From contig JAILQT010000094.1 in the NCBI GenBank assembly GCA_024698805.1, positions 1-50,183 of the forward strand: a DNA stretch of 50,183 bases. Reading direction: 5' to 3'. Numbering within the stretch: the first letter of the stretch is position 1; every line of letters begins with the position of its first letter. Shown piece after piece: positions 1 to 7,223 of the stretch. This DNA comes from Solobacterium sp. GTDB lineage: Bacteria; Bacillota_I; Bacilli_A; Erysipelotrichales; Erysipelotrichaceae. The notes under the pieces were generated by a model. That model searched no databases, had not been told where the DNA came from, and worked only from the letters and a program-made list of their open reading frames with translations. Position numbers and translations under genes: made by a program.

Positions 1-2
1 AA

Positions 3-914
3 GGCACAGATTACGAGATCACATATCCTGCAGGCATGACGAATGCCGGCACATATACGGTCAATGTAGATCTGAAAGGCAACTATTCCGGCTCCGGGGC
101 AGCAGCCTATACGATCGCGAAAGCTTCGCAGAAGGTGACAGCCGTACTGTCCGCGGAAACGATCGCCGTCGGAAAGACAGCGACGGTCATAGTAACAGGC
201 AGCCAGGGCAAAGTGACTTACAAGTCCGATGACACGTCTGTCGCAGAAGTTTCCGAGGACGGGACGATCTCTGCGAACAAAGTCGGAACAGCCGTGATCA
301 GTGTGATCTCAGCCGCAACGACAAACTATAAGAAGAAGACGGTCAAGCTGACAGTCAGTGTTGTACCGGGTGCTACGACTAAGATCGCCGTCGCAAACAA
401 GTCGAACGGCATCAAGGTCGCATGGAAGGCAGTAGCCGGAGCGACAGGCTACTATATCTACCGCAACAACAAACTTGCAAAGACCATCACGAGCGGCACA
501 ACGACAAGCTGGGGCGATACGAAAGCCACAACGAACTGTGCGAAGTATACGTACAAAGTCGTCGCGTATGCGGATACAGGCAAGAGTACAGTATCGAAGT
601 CCTTAACGACATACTGGCTGACAAGGCCTGCGATCAGCTCGCTGACCAACAGTGCGGCAGGCAAGCTGACGGTGAAGTGGGACAAGAACAGCAAAGCGAC
701 AGGCTACCAGGTACAGGTATCAACGTCCAGCAAGTTTACATCCGGCACGACAAAGACAGCGACGATCCGGAATATCGCAACGGTATCCAAGGTTGTCGGA
801 AGCCTGAAGAAGGGCACAACATATTACGTAAGGGTCCGGTCATTCCTGACGAAGGACGGCAAAAACTACTACTCCATGTGGAGTGCAGTAAAGAACCTGA
901 AACTTACGAAATGA
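3..914 (+). CDS. Surface protein C-terminal part (Big2 + two FnIII domains), 5' truncated
   Basis: The reading frame is open from base 3, so the start lies outside the window. The first internal Met is at base 36; residue numbers below count from it. Roughly residues 33-110 form a bacterial Ig-like (Big2) domain, with the typical 'SVAEVSEDGTISANKVGTA' stretch. Residues ~116-195 and ~197-292 are two fibronectin type III domains ('VAWKAVAGATGYYIYR', 'LTVKWDKNSKATGYQVQ'). Such modules build exported adhesin-like or cell-envelope proteins. There is no LPXTG motif or cell-wall-binding repeat at the C terminus. The last FnIII domain closes with 'YYSMWSAVK', nearly the same closing motif as in the outer parts of the kinases at 18.5-23.9 kb. 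The biological role is not readable. Confidence 0.85.
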   Translation, partial: GTDYEITYPAGMTNAGTYTVNVDLKGNYSGSGAAAYTIAKASQKVTAVLSAETIAVGKTATVIVTGSQGKVTYKSDDTSVAEVSEDGTISANKVGTAVISVISAATTNYKKKTVKLTVSVVPGATTKIAVANKSNGIKVAWKAVAGATGYYIYRNNKLAKTITSGTTTSWGDTKATTNCAKYTYKVVAYADTGKSTVSKSLTTYWLTRPAISSLTNSAAGKLTVKWDKNSKATGYQVQVSTSSKFTSGTTKTATIRNIATVSKVVGSLKKGTTYYVRVRSFLTKDGKNYYSMWSAVKNLKLTK

Positions 915-920
915 TCATGA

Positions 921-951
921 ACAGGGGGGCGCAGCGATGCGTCCCCCCTGT
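921..951 (+). terminator. GC-rich hairpin terminator after the surface protein
   Basis: An inverted repeat begins 6 bases after the stop codon. The left arm is ACAGGGGGGCGC and the right arm GCGTCCCCCCTGT, with one bulged base and a short loop. No clear T run follows, so termination is inferred from stem strength and position. Confidence 0.6.
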
Positions 952-1086
952 GAATACAATCTCGATATCCTTTGCAGTTCTGTTTCTGTCCATGACTGTA
1001 ATAATGGATATGGAGGAATAAATACGATAAATCAATTATTTCAATGAAATGCAAACAATATGCATCATAAAGAAAGGACGCAGATC

Positions 1087-2301
1087 ATGTTCAAAAAGCT
1101 ATTTGCAGTACTGCTGTCGCTGTTTCTTACAGCAGCTGTTTTGCCGCAGAGTGTTTATGCGGAATCGGAAACAGATGAATTCGAAGAAGAAGAAGAAGAA
1201 TATCTGGAATTTGGCGATTTCACATATATCCGTTATAAAACCCAGGTAATGATCGCCGGATATACGGGATCGGAATCAGAAGTAACGATACCGGAAAAGA
1301 TCGATGACCTGCCTGTGACCGGGATCGGTACAAATGCATTTGAATACTGTGAATTCCAAAGTGTGACCATTCCTTCCAGTGTAAAGAGAATCAATGATTA
1401 TGCGTTTGCAAGCTGCTATAGTCTGAAACAGTTAAATCTCTGTGAAGGATTAGAGGAAATCGGTTACTGTGCATTTGTTTACTGCATGAGTCTGTATAAT
1501 GTTGAGATCCCGGACAGTGTGACCTGCATTAAGGGAGGAGCGTTCAGTGACTGCAGACTGGCAAGTGTAAAGATCCCTGAATCAGTCACGGAGATCGGGA
1601 GTAAAGCTTTTGGATACAATCATGTTCATTATGAAGATAATGAATTCGATAACGATAACCGTCCGAATATAATAACAGACTTTGTCATTTGCGGTATTGA
1701 AGGCAGTGAAGCAGAAAAATATGCTGAAGAAAATAAATTCTTGTTCAGAATCGAAAACGGCTGGCTGGAATGGTTTGATAAACGGTATTTCTTCGAAGAC
1801 TATGTTCCGGTCACGGGCTGGAAAAAACATCAGAAACGGTGGTACTGGTTTGATCCCGACGGGGTAATGGTGACCGGCTGGAAAAAGATTTCAAACAAAT
1901 GGTACTGGTTTGAAGCCGATGGAGCGATGGCCACAGGCTGGAAGAAACTGTCCGGTAAATGGTATTACTTCGGATCATCCGGCGCGATGAAGACCGGATG
2001 GCTCAGACAATCCGGCAAATGGTATTACTTCAACCGTTCAGGGGCGATGCTGAAGGGATGGCAGAAGATTGCCAAAAAGTGGTATTACTTCCTTTCCAGC
2101 GGCGCGATGGTCACCGGCTGGAAGAAGATCGGCGGGAAATGGTATTATTTCCAGTCCTCCGGCGCCATGAAGACAGGCTGGCTGAAGCTCAGCGGCAAAT
2201 GGTATTATTTCAATTCTTCCGGTGCGATGGTCACGGGAACAGTAAAGATCGGTTCGAAGACATACACATTCAACAGCAGCGGCGTCTGCCAGAATCCATG
2301 A
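1087..2301 (+). CDS. Secreted leucine-rich-repeat (BspA-type) protein with cell-wall-binding repeats
   Basis: I chose the ATG at 1087 because AAAGGA lies at ideal spacing and the protein then starts directly with a signal peptide (MFKKLFAVLLSLF..., cleavage probably after VYA). An in-frame ATG at 1060 lacks this. After an acidic Glu-rich stretch, residues ~45-170 carry BspA-type LRR_5 repeats ('VTIPSSVKRINDYAFASC', 'VEIPDSVTCIKGGAFSDC'). From residue ~241 to the end there are about eight ~20-residue repeats of the form GWKK..GKWYYF.SSGAM.T, the choline/cell-wall-binding type. They would hold the protein non-covalently to wall polymers while the LRR part faces outward. The last residues, GVCQNP, recur almost unchanged in the proteins ending at 38469 and 40669. 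The ligand is unknown. Confidence 0.9.
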   Translation: MFKKLFAVLLSLFLTAAVLPQSVYAESETDEFEEEEEEYLEFGDFTYIRYKTQVMIAGYTGSESEVTIPEKIDDLPVTGIGTNAFEYCEFQSVTIPSSVKRINDYAFASCYSLKQLNLCEGLEEIGYCAFVYCMSLYNVEIPDSVTCIKGGAFSDCRLASVKIPESVTEIGSKAFGYNHVHYEDNEFDNDNRPNIITDFVICGIEGSEAEKYAEENKFLFRIENGWLEWFDKRYFFEDYVPVTGWKKHQKRWYWFDPDGVMVTGWKKISNKWYWFEADGAMATGWKKLSGKWYYFGSSGAMKTGWLRQSGKWYYFNRSGAMLKGWQKIAKKWYYFLSSGAMVTGWKKIGGKWYYFQSSGAMKTGWLKLSGKWYYFNSSGAMVTGTVKIGSKTYTFNSSGVCQNP

Positions 2302-2317
2302 CCGTGCATAAACTCTG

Positions 2318-2344
2318 AGAGATGGTCTTAAGATCATCTCTTTT
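2318..2344 (+). terminator. Rho-independent terminator
   Basis: AGAGATG and CATCTCT arms enclose the palindrome TCTTAAGA, and TTTT follows. It lies 17 bases after the stop of the LRR/cell-wall-binding protein. Confidence 0.8.
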
Positions 2345-2371
2345 CTGTGCGCATATACCGTTTGTAATGGA

Positions 2372-2400
2372 CATCCTGTTCCTTTAAAATAGGGATTGTA
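2372..2400 (+). promoter_or_regulatory. Sigma-A type promoter of the zinc-ribbon/vWA/PP2C/kinase operon
   Basis: TTGTAA (2372-2377), a 17-base spacer and TAAAAT (2395-2400). It sits between the preceding terminator and the first gene of the six-gene operon, whose start is at 2447. Confidence 0.7.
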
Positions 2401-2446
2401 TCTGAACAGAAATACTATTCTGCCGGAATGCAGGGAAGGTGATCAA

Positions 2447-2815
2447 ATGAATGAAAGCGTAGTATATGCTGTTATAACATTGGCTGTGATTTTCCTTTTT
2501 ATTGCCGGTTTTTCTGCCGGCATTAAAAAGAAAAAAAAGAAAACAGAACCGCTTCGCACTGCACCGCGGCCTTCTGCACCGGCGAGGACTGCTGTCCCTC
2601 CCGTTAAAACAGTCACGCCCGGTCCGGCTCCTGTTCCCGGAAGAACGCCTGCACCTGCGGGAAATGCACGCAGAACAGCCCAGCCTGATGCCGGGCATGA
2701 TATACGGACCCTGTACACATACGAAAGAAACAGAAAGTGGATCTGCCGCAACTGTGAAACAGAGAATGTGGAAAGCGCGGTATTCTGCTGTGTCTGTCTG
2801 TTACAGAGATACTGA
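2447..2815 (+). CDS. Small membrane protein with C-terminal zinc-ribbon-like Cys pairs
   Basis: The start at 2447 follows GGGAAGGTG; an upstream in-frame ATG (2396) overlaps the promoter. The 122-residue protein has one N-terminal membrane segment (~residues 5-26), a run of lysines (positive-inside anchor), a long Pro/Ala/Arg-rich linker, and a C-terminal 'WICRNCETENVESAVFCCVC' zinc-ribbon-like module with C..C and C..C pairs. The orientation suggests that the zinc ribbon is cytosolic. It is the first gene of an operon with a second zinc-ribbon protein, a vWA protein, a phosphatase and a kinase, so an adaptor role is plausible. I do not recognise a named family. Confidence 0.8.
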   Translation: MNESVVYAVITLAVIFLFIAGFSAGIKKKKKKTEPLRTAPRPSAPARTAVPPVKTVTPGPAPVPGRTPAPAGNARRTAQPDAGHDIRTLYTYERNRKWICRNCETENVESAVFCCVCLLQRY

Positions 2816-2829
2816 CGGAGGATAAGGAT

Positions 2830-3642
2830 ATGTTTTGCGGAAAATGCGGCGCAAATATCAGTGAAGGTTCAAAGAAGTGTCCGAACTGCGGCACGCCGGT
2901 CAGAAATAATGAGTTCCTGGGCGGTTTCCAGGATATCCTGCGCACAGATGTCACATCCATGCAGGCATTCCGGCAGCCGAACTATTCCGCGCCTGTGCAG
3001 CAGATGCCTGCCTGTGAACCGAAAAAGAACAATACGCTTCTTTATATCGCTGTCGGGATCGCGGCGCTGTCCCTGCTCGTGAACCTGTTCCTGGGGATCA
3101 GGCTGCTCAGGAAGAACGGTACGATATCCGATCTGGACAGCACCGTCTCGCAGCAGGAGGCCAGGATCGAATCACTGGAAACGGAGATCAGCAGACTGAA
3201 CGGCGAGATCGAGGAACTGTCCGAAACGCCGGAGCCGGCTGCGGAAGAGATCCCGGAAGATACGATCACAGGTTTTGTATATCTGGATAACAACAGAAAC
3301 GGAAGCTACGATGCGGATACGGACAGACCTTACAGCGGCCTGGAGATCGAACTGTATAAATACAGCGACGCGGATCCTTCGGATGCGCGTGAATATAAAT
3401 CATCCGCAAAGACGGACCGGAACGGTATATTTACCTTTCCGGGGCTGAAAGAAGGCTATTACAGGCTGAAGCCGAAGACGACCGCCGACCTGCAGGTCCT
3501 GCAGGGCAGTGAAAGCATAAACAGCGGTCAGGGAAAAAGCAGTTCAGGCATCCGGAAGATCGTCGTGCCGAATACGGACAGCGAAAGATATTCGATCGGG
3601 GTTATCCGTATCATACAGACTGAAACAGAAGACGATGACTGA
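2830..3642 (+). CDS. Membrane protein: zinc ribbon - TM - coiled coil - SdrD B-like domain
   Basis: Starts 14 bases after the previous gene. Residues 3-20 form a zinc ribbon (Cys3, Cys6, Cys17, Cys20: 'MFCGKCGANIS...CPNCG'). A membrane segment spans ~residues 70-92, then a coiled coil ~100-130 ('STVSQQEARIESLETEISRL'). The C-terminal ~120 residues match the SdrD/Cna-B-like beta-sandwich pattern ('GFVYLDNNRNGSYDADTD', 'TDRNGIFTFPGLKEGYY'). The Asp/Asn-rich loop resembles the calcium-binding loop of that fold. The zinc ribbon should be cytosolic and the beta domain outside, which makes it a candidate sensor or scaffold for the phosphorylation genes that follow. The function is not known. Confidence 0.85.
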   Translation: MFCGKCGANISEGSKKCPNCGTPVRNNEFLGGFQDILRTDVTSMQAFRQPNYSAPVQQMPACEPKKNNTLLYIAVGIAALSLLVNLFLGIRLLRKNGTISDLDSTVSQQEARIESLETEISRLNGEIEELSETPEPAAEEIPEDTITGFVYLDNNRNGSYDADTDRPYSGLEIELYKYSDADPSDAREYKSSAKTDRNGIFTFPGLKEGYYRLKPKTTADLQVLQGSESINSGQGKSSSGIRKIVVPNTDSERYSIGVIRIIQTETEDDD

Positions 3643-3661
3643 TGTCAGAAGGGGATAAAGC

Positions 3662-4348
3662 ATGGGAAACAATTATCAGCTGAGCTATATCGTGGACCTC
3701 GTATTCGTGATCGATGCAACAGGCAGTATGAGGCCTATACTGAATACAGTAAAAAACAACGCCCTGAATCTTTACGGCGACTTCATGAACATGATGAACC
3801 GCAAAAACAAGAGCGTGCAGTCTGTCCGTGTCAGGCTGATCGCATTCCGCGATTATTACTTTGACAAGGAAGACGCGATGCTGGTGACGGATTTCTTCAT
3901 CCTGCCCCAGCAGGCGAAGGAATTCAAGGCATGTGTGGAATCGATCGAAGCCAAGGGCGGCGGCGATGATCCGGAAGACGGTCTGGAAGCACTTGCGTAT
4001 GCGATGAAGTCCGACTGGAACAGGTCCCCGGGCAGGAAGAGACATGTGATCGTCCTCTGGTCGGATGACGGTACGCATGAACTCGGCTTCGGCAGCAGGG
4101 TGCCCAATTACCCGCAGGGCATGGCCCGTAACTTCAATGAGCTCACCGCATGGTGGGGCTCCAGGACACGTCCGGGATTCATGGATGAATCCGCCAAGAG
4201 ACTGCTCCTGTTTACGCCTGCCAAGAGGCACTATACGGATATCTGTTCTTCCTGGAACAATGTCATCATGTATGAAAGCGCCGCCGGCCGCGGTATGAGT
4301 GACGTCGATTACCAGCAGATCCTGAACGCGATCGCAAATTCTATCTGA
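3662..4348 (+). CDS. von Willebrand factor A domain protein
   Basis: The 228 residues are essentially one vWA domain. The MIDAS metal site is visible: 'VFVIDATGSM' gives Asp18, Thr20 and Ser22 (DxTxS), with further acidic residues in 'GGGDDPEDGLEAL' and 'IVLWSDDGTHE'. There is no signal peptide or membrane segment, so it should be cytosolic. Such stand-alone vWA proteins often act as metal-dependent scaffolds beside PP2C phosphatases and kinases, for example in tellurite-resistance-type and secretion-associated phosphorylation modules. The phosphatase gene starts 10 bases downstream. The partner is inferred from position only. Confidence 0.9.
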   Translation: MGNNYQLSYIVDLVFVIDATGSMRPILNTVKNNALNLYGDFMNMMNRKNKSVQSVRVRLIAFRDYYFDKEDAMLVTDFFILPQQAKEFKACVESIEAKGGGDDPEDGLEALAYAMKSDWNRSPGRKRHVIVLWSDDGTHELGFGSRVPNYPQGMARNFNELTAWWGSRTRPGFMDESAKRLLLFTPAKRHYTDICSSWNNVIMYESAAGRGMSDVDYQQILNAIANSI

Positions 4349-4358
4349 GGAAGGATCC

Positions 4359-5318
4359 ATGAAATTCATTGACGCACTGGATACAGTGCAGACATTCAGC
4401 CGCGCTTCCGTGGAAGGACACGGGGAAGACAGCTTTTATTCCGCAAATACGGAGAGTACAGCGATCATCTCCGTTTTTGACGGCAGCGGTGGTAGCGGCG
4501 CCATGACCTATGACATATTCAGCGGTCATACCGGCGCTTATGTGGCCTCAAGGGCTCTCAGCGGCACGCTGCGTGAGTGGTATATGGAAACGTCGCGCAG
4601 CCCCGTAACAGACAAGAATCAGATCATTGCCGGGATCGACAGCTACTTCCGAAGCGGCTTCCGCGTATGTTCCTCCCTTGGGACTTCCAATATGCGGATC
4701 CGCAGCACGATGATACGGGATTTCCCGACGACGGCAGCAGGAGCCTATGCATATGTAAAGGATGACAGGATCCATGTGACGATCTTCTGGGCAGGTGATT
4801 CCAGGGTATACCTGCTCAACAGCAGGGGACTCAGGCAGCTGACGGAAGATGACGCGTACGGCGATGCCATGGAAACGCTGCAGAACAACCCGCCGATGAC
4901 CAACGTCCTTTCTTCCGACGGCAATTACGTCCTGCATTCAAAGACGTTCGCAGTCACTTCGCCGATGATGATATTCGCCGCTACAGACGGCTGTTTCGGC
5001 TATGTCCATACACCGATGCATTTTGAATACATGGTCCTGCAGTCGATCTGTGCATCTTCATCCCCTGTGCAGTTCAACGCCATGCTGGACAGTGCCATGC
5101 ATTCCGTGGCAGGCGATGATTATACATTCTCCTATATGAGCTTCCTTTACGGGAACTACGATAATCTGAAGGCGGATATGAACGTCCGGCTGCAGTTCAT
5201 GGAACAGAATTATATGATCCCCCTCAGCACCCGCAGAAACGACGCCGCATACATCAATGCATTATGGCAGATCTACAGGAAAGACTATGAGGCATACCTC
5301 AACAGGAGTGCATCATGA
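4359..5318 (+). CDS. PP2C-family Ser/Thr protein phosphatase
   Basis: The 319-residue protein shows the PP2C metal-binding pattern: Glu23-Asp24 in 'GHGEDSFY', Asp41-Gly42 in 'FDGSGGSG', 'AGDSRVYLL' (Asp147), 'ATDGCFGY' (Asp210) and 'GDDYTFSYM' (Asp253/Asp254). These residues bind the two metal ions used to remove phosphate from Ser/Thr. The order of motifs is complete, so it is probably active. A ~60-residue helical tail follows the catalytic core. The ATG of the kinase gene overlaps its stop (ATGA at 5315-5318), so the two are likely translationally coupled and act as an opposing pair. Confidence 0.9.
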   Translation: MKFIDALDTVQTFSRASVEGHGEDSFYSANTESTAIISVFDGSGGSGAMTYDIFSGHTGAYVASRALSGTLREWYMETSRSPVTDKNQIIAGIDSYFRSGFRVCSSLGTSNMRIRSTMIRDFPTTAAGAYAYVKDDRIHVTIFWAGDSRVYLLNSRGLRQLTEDDAYGDAMETLQNNPPMTNVLSSDGNYVLHSKTFAVTSPMMIFAATDGCFGYVHTPMHFEYMVLQSICASSSPVQFNAMLDSAMHSVAGDDYTFSYMSFLYGNYDNLKADMNVRLQFMEQNYMIPLSTRRNDAAYINALWQIYRKDYEAYLNRSAS

Positions 5319-6268
5319 GCGTACAGATGAACGGCTATGTGCTTGATGCGCCTTTCTCCAACCAGGATGCCGGGTTTTCCAGATGGACGACAGCACGCAA
5401 GGACGGGAACAGGTATTTCATCAAGGAGTTCCTGAATCCGGTCTATCCGACTGTGGAGAATATCTCGGAGGACATCCGGAAAGAAAAGATCAACGACTGT
5501 TCCATCTTTGAACTGGACAAAAGAAGGCTCTACACCAGGATCAATGACGCTTCCGACGGCAATATCGTCCGGATCAACGAGTTCTTCCGCTACGACGCGC
5601 ATTACTATATCGTTACCGACTTTATCGAAGCCATGCATGTGCCGGCTTCGGAGATGGTCAATATCCCCTTCATCGACAGGCTCCTCCTCTGCAGGCAGCT
5701 TGCCCACAGCGGCATGATGCTGCACAGGAACAGGATCGCGCATGCGGACATCAAGGAGACCAATATCCTGATCAGGCGTTCCGCGACCGGCAAGCTTGTC
5801 GGCAAGATCATCGACCTGGACTGCTGCTTCAGCGAGGAGAATCCCCCGCGATATGAGTATGAACTGAGCGGCGACCAGGTATACCTCTCCCCGGAATCCT
5901 GCAGGTTCATGTTCGGGGAATCTGTCAATCTGAACTGTAAGATCGACGTCTTTGCGTTCGGTCTGCTGTTCCACCAGTATCTGACGGGGAGCCTTCCCGA
6001 TTTTGACAGGACAAGGTACAACTATCCGCATGAATCGATCCTTGACGGCAGGCCCCTGATCCTCTCGAAGAACCTGTACGGTGATATCCGGACAACACTG
6101 GCTCGGATGCTGATAGGCGATCCGGACAGGCGGATATCCATGGAGACCGTGTTCCTGGAACTGCAGAAATTCGACCCGCAGACAGGGAAGGTCCATACCG
6201 GACAGAGAAACACGGCACAGATGAAGCCTGCACAGCAGAATACGCTGCGGCGCGCAGGCAGACTGTGA
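5315..6268 (+). CDS. Divergent Ser/Thr protein kinase
   Basis: Protein-kinase fold of 317 residues. Visible landmarks are Lys37 ('YFIKEF'), the catalytic loop 'HADIKETNIL' (Asp145, Asn150), Asp167 in 'IIDLDCCF' where DFG has become DLD, 'YLSPES' in place of APE, and 'DVFAFGLLFHQYLTG' (subdomain IX). No glycine-rich loop is visible near the N terminus. All three residues needed for phosphotransfer are present, so activity is possible, but the nucleotide pocket is unusual. There is no membrane segment, unlike the kinases at 18.5-25.7 kb. It overlaps the PP2C gene by 4 bases and is followed 10 bases later by a membrane protein that is a candidate substrate. Confidence 0.85.
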   Translation: MSVQMNGYVLDAPFSNQDAGFSRWTTARKDGNRYFIKEFLNPVYPTVENISEDIRKEKINDCSIFELDKRRLYTRINDASDGNIVRINEFFRYDAHYYIVTDFIEAMHVPASEMVNIPFIDRLLLCRQLAHSGMMLHRNRIAHADIKETNILIRRSATGKLVGKIIDLDCCFSEENPPRYEYELSGDQVYLSPESCRFMFGESVNLNCKIDVFAFGLLFHQYLTGSLPDFDRTRYNYPHESILDGRPLILSKNLYGDIRTTLARMLIGDPDRRISMETVFLELQKFDPQTGKVHTGQRNTAQMKPAQQNTLRRAGRL

Positions 6269-6278
6269 GGCGCATACT

Positions 6279-7100
6279 ATGAGTTACGAATCGATATTCA
6301 CACAGACGTTCCAGAAACAGATCGGCAGGATCCTCCACGACAGCATCTCCAATGATCAGTACAAAACAGAGATCATCAGCCATGTCAAATCCACAGGCGA
6401 GAGGATCTATAAGTCCGACCCGTACAAGTTTACAGGCGACATCCTTGTAAACCTTGTCAAGACCCTGATCGAAAGCATCGCGGAAAAGCAGACCGCCGTA
6501 GACAGGAAGGAATTCCTCACAGTAATAAATGATTACGAGAAATATATCCTTGTCCGGTTTACGCGTGACAAACTGGAATTCCGGCAGATCGCCCGTGAAC
6601 TGAATGATTCCGAAGATGAGGTCTGCAGGATCTATGAGCTTGCCAGGGATGTTGTAAATGATTCCTTTGCAGCATCCGTACAGGGTTCGGCACTGACCCC
6701 TGTCGGTCTCCTGTACGGCCTGGATAAAGGATATAGAATACCAAGGACATCCAAACCGCACATGGCTGCAGAAACAGTGCGGATGCCCGCGTCTGCGCCG
6801 CAAAGTGCACCGGGAGGTTTCCGCCGTGCCGGCAGCCTGGAGATCGAACCGCTGCCGTTCACGCCGCAGACACCCGGTCTCACTTACCATCCGACCAATT
6901 CAAACAGCCTGCGGATCAAGGGGGATACCGGACAGCCCAGACGCACGCATGAGATCAGAACCGGGGACAACTCCTTCCGCTATACGCCTGTCGGGCAGAA
7001 GCCTGTGACCGTACAGAAGAAGTCCAGTACGGCAGCGATCACGATCCTGCTGATCCTTGTCGCCGTATTCTTCGTACTTCTGCTGGCCCTGCTCGTATAG
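6279..7100 (+). CDS. Tail-anchored membrane protein with helix-turn-helix-like N-terminal domain
   Basis: 273 residues. The N-terminal ~155 residues are helical, with a sigma-region-4-like stretch 'LEFRQIARELNDSEDEVCRI'. A Pro/Arg-rich disordered linker follows, and the protein ends in one membrane segment ('AAITILLILVAVFFVLLLAL') with nothing beyond it. The bulk therefore faces the cytosol. The N-terminal ~60 residues resemble those of the next protein ('YESIFTQTFQKQIGRIL' here, 'YPEIFSQIYQLRIRVLL' there), and both have 'LTPVGLLYGLDKGY'/'LTATGLMIGMLKAY' after the helix-turn-helix. It is the last gene of the operon. It could be a membrane-held regulator phosphorylated by the neighbouring kinase; that is inference. 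Confidence 0.8.
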   Translation: MSYESIFTQTFQKQIGRILHDSISNDQYKTEIISHVKSTGERIYKSDPYKFTGDILVNLVKTLIESIAEKQTAVDRKEFLTVINDYEKYILVRFTRDKLEFRQIARELNDSEDEVCRIYELARDVVNDSFAASVQGSALTPVGLLYGLDKGYRIPRTSKPHMAAETVRMPASAPQSAPGGFRRAGSLEIEPLPFTPQTPGLTYHPTNSNSLRIKGDTGQPRRTHEIRTGDNSFRYTPVGQKPVTVQKKSSTAAITILLILVAVFFVLLLALLV

Positions 7101-7128
7101 GCCGGACCTTCATTTCCATGCATCATCC

Positions 7129-7152
7129 AAAGGGAAGCGATTCCCTTTTTTT
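7129..7152 (+). terminator. Rho-independent terminator of the phospho-signalling operon
   Basis: AAAGGGAA, loop GCGA, TTCCCTTT and further Ts. It ends the operon that begins at the promoter near 2372. Confidence 0.85.
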
Positions 7153-7185
7153 GTTTAGAGAACAAATACGCAGGGCACCCGCGCA

Positions 7186-7194
7186 TGATAGAAT
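7186..7194 (+). promoter_or_regulatory. Extended -10 promoter element
   Basis: TG-A-TAGAAT lies 30 bases before the ATG at 7224. No good -35 box is seen at 16-18 bases. It follows the terminator, so the next gene probably has its own transcript. Confidence 0.45.
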
Positions 7195-7223
7195 AAAAAA
7201 CATAGAAAAGATCGGAGAATACG

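Noticed and set aside
1807-2290. Regular ~60-base repeats that might suggest a CRISPR or satellite array
   Set aside because: The repeats have no gaps and encode 20-residue cell-wall-binding units in frame; the variation is that of protein repeats.
5285-6196. 303-residue minus-strand frame opposite the kinase
   Set aside because: The kinase motifs on the plus strand and the ATGA overlap with PP2C show the coding strand.
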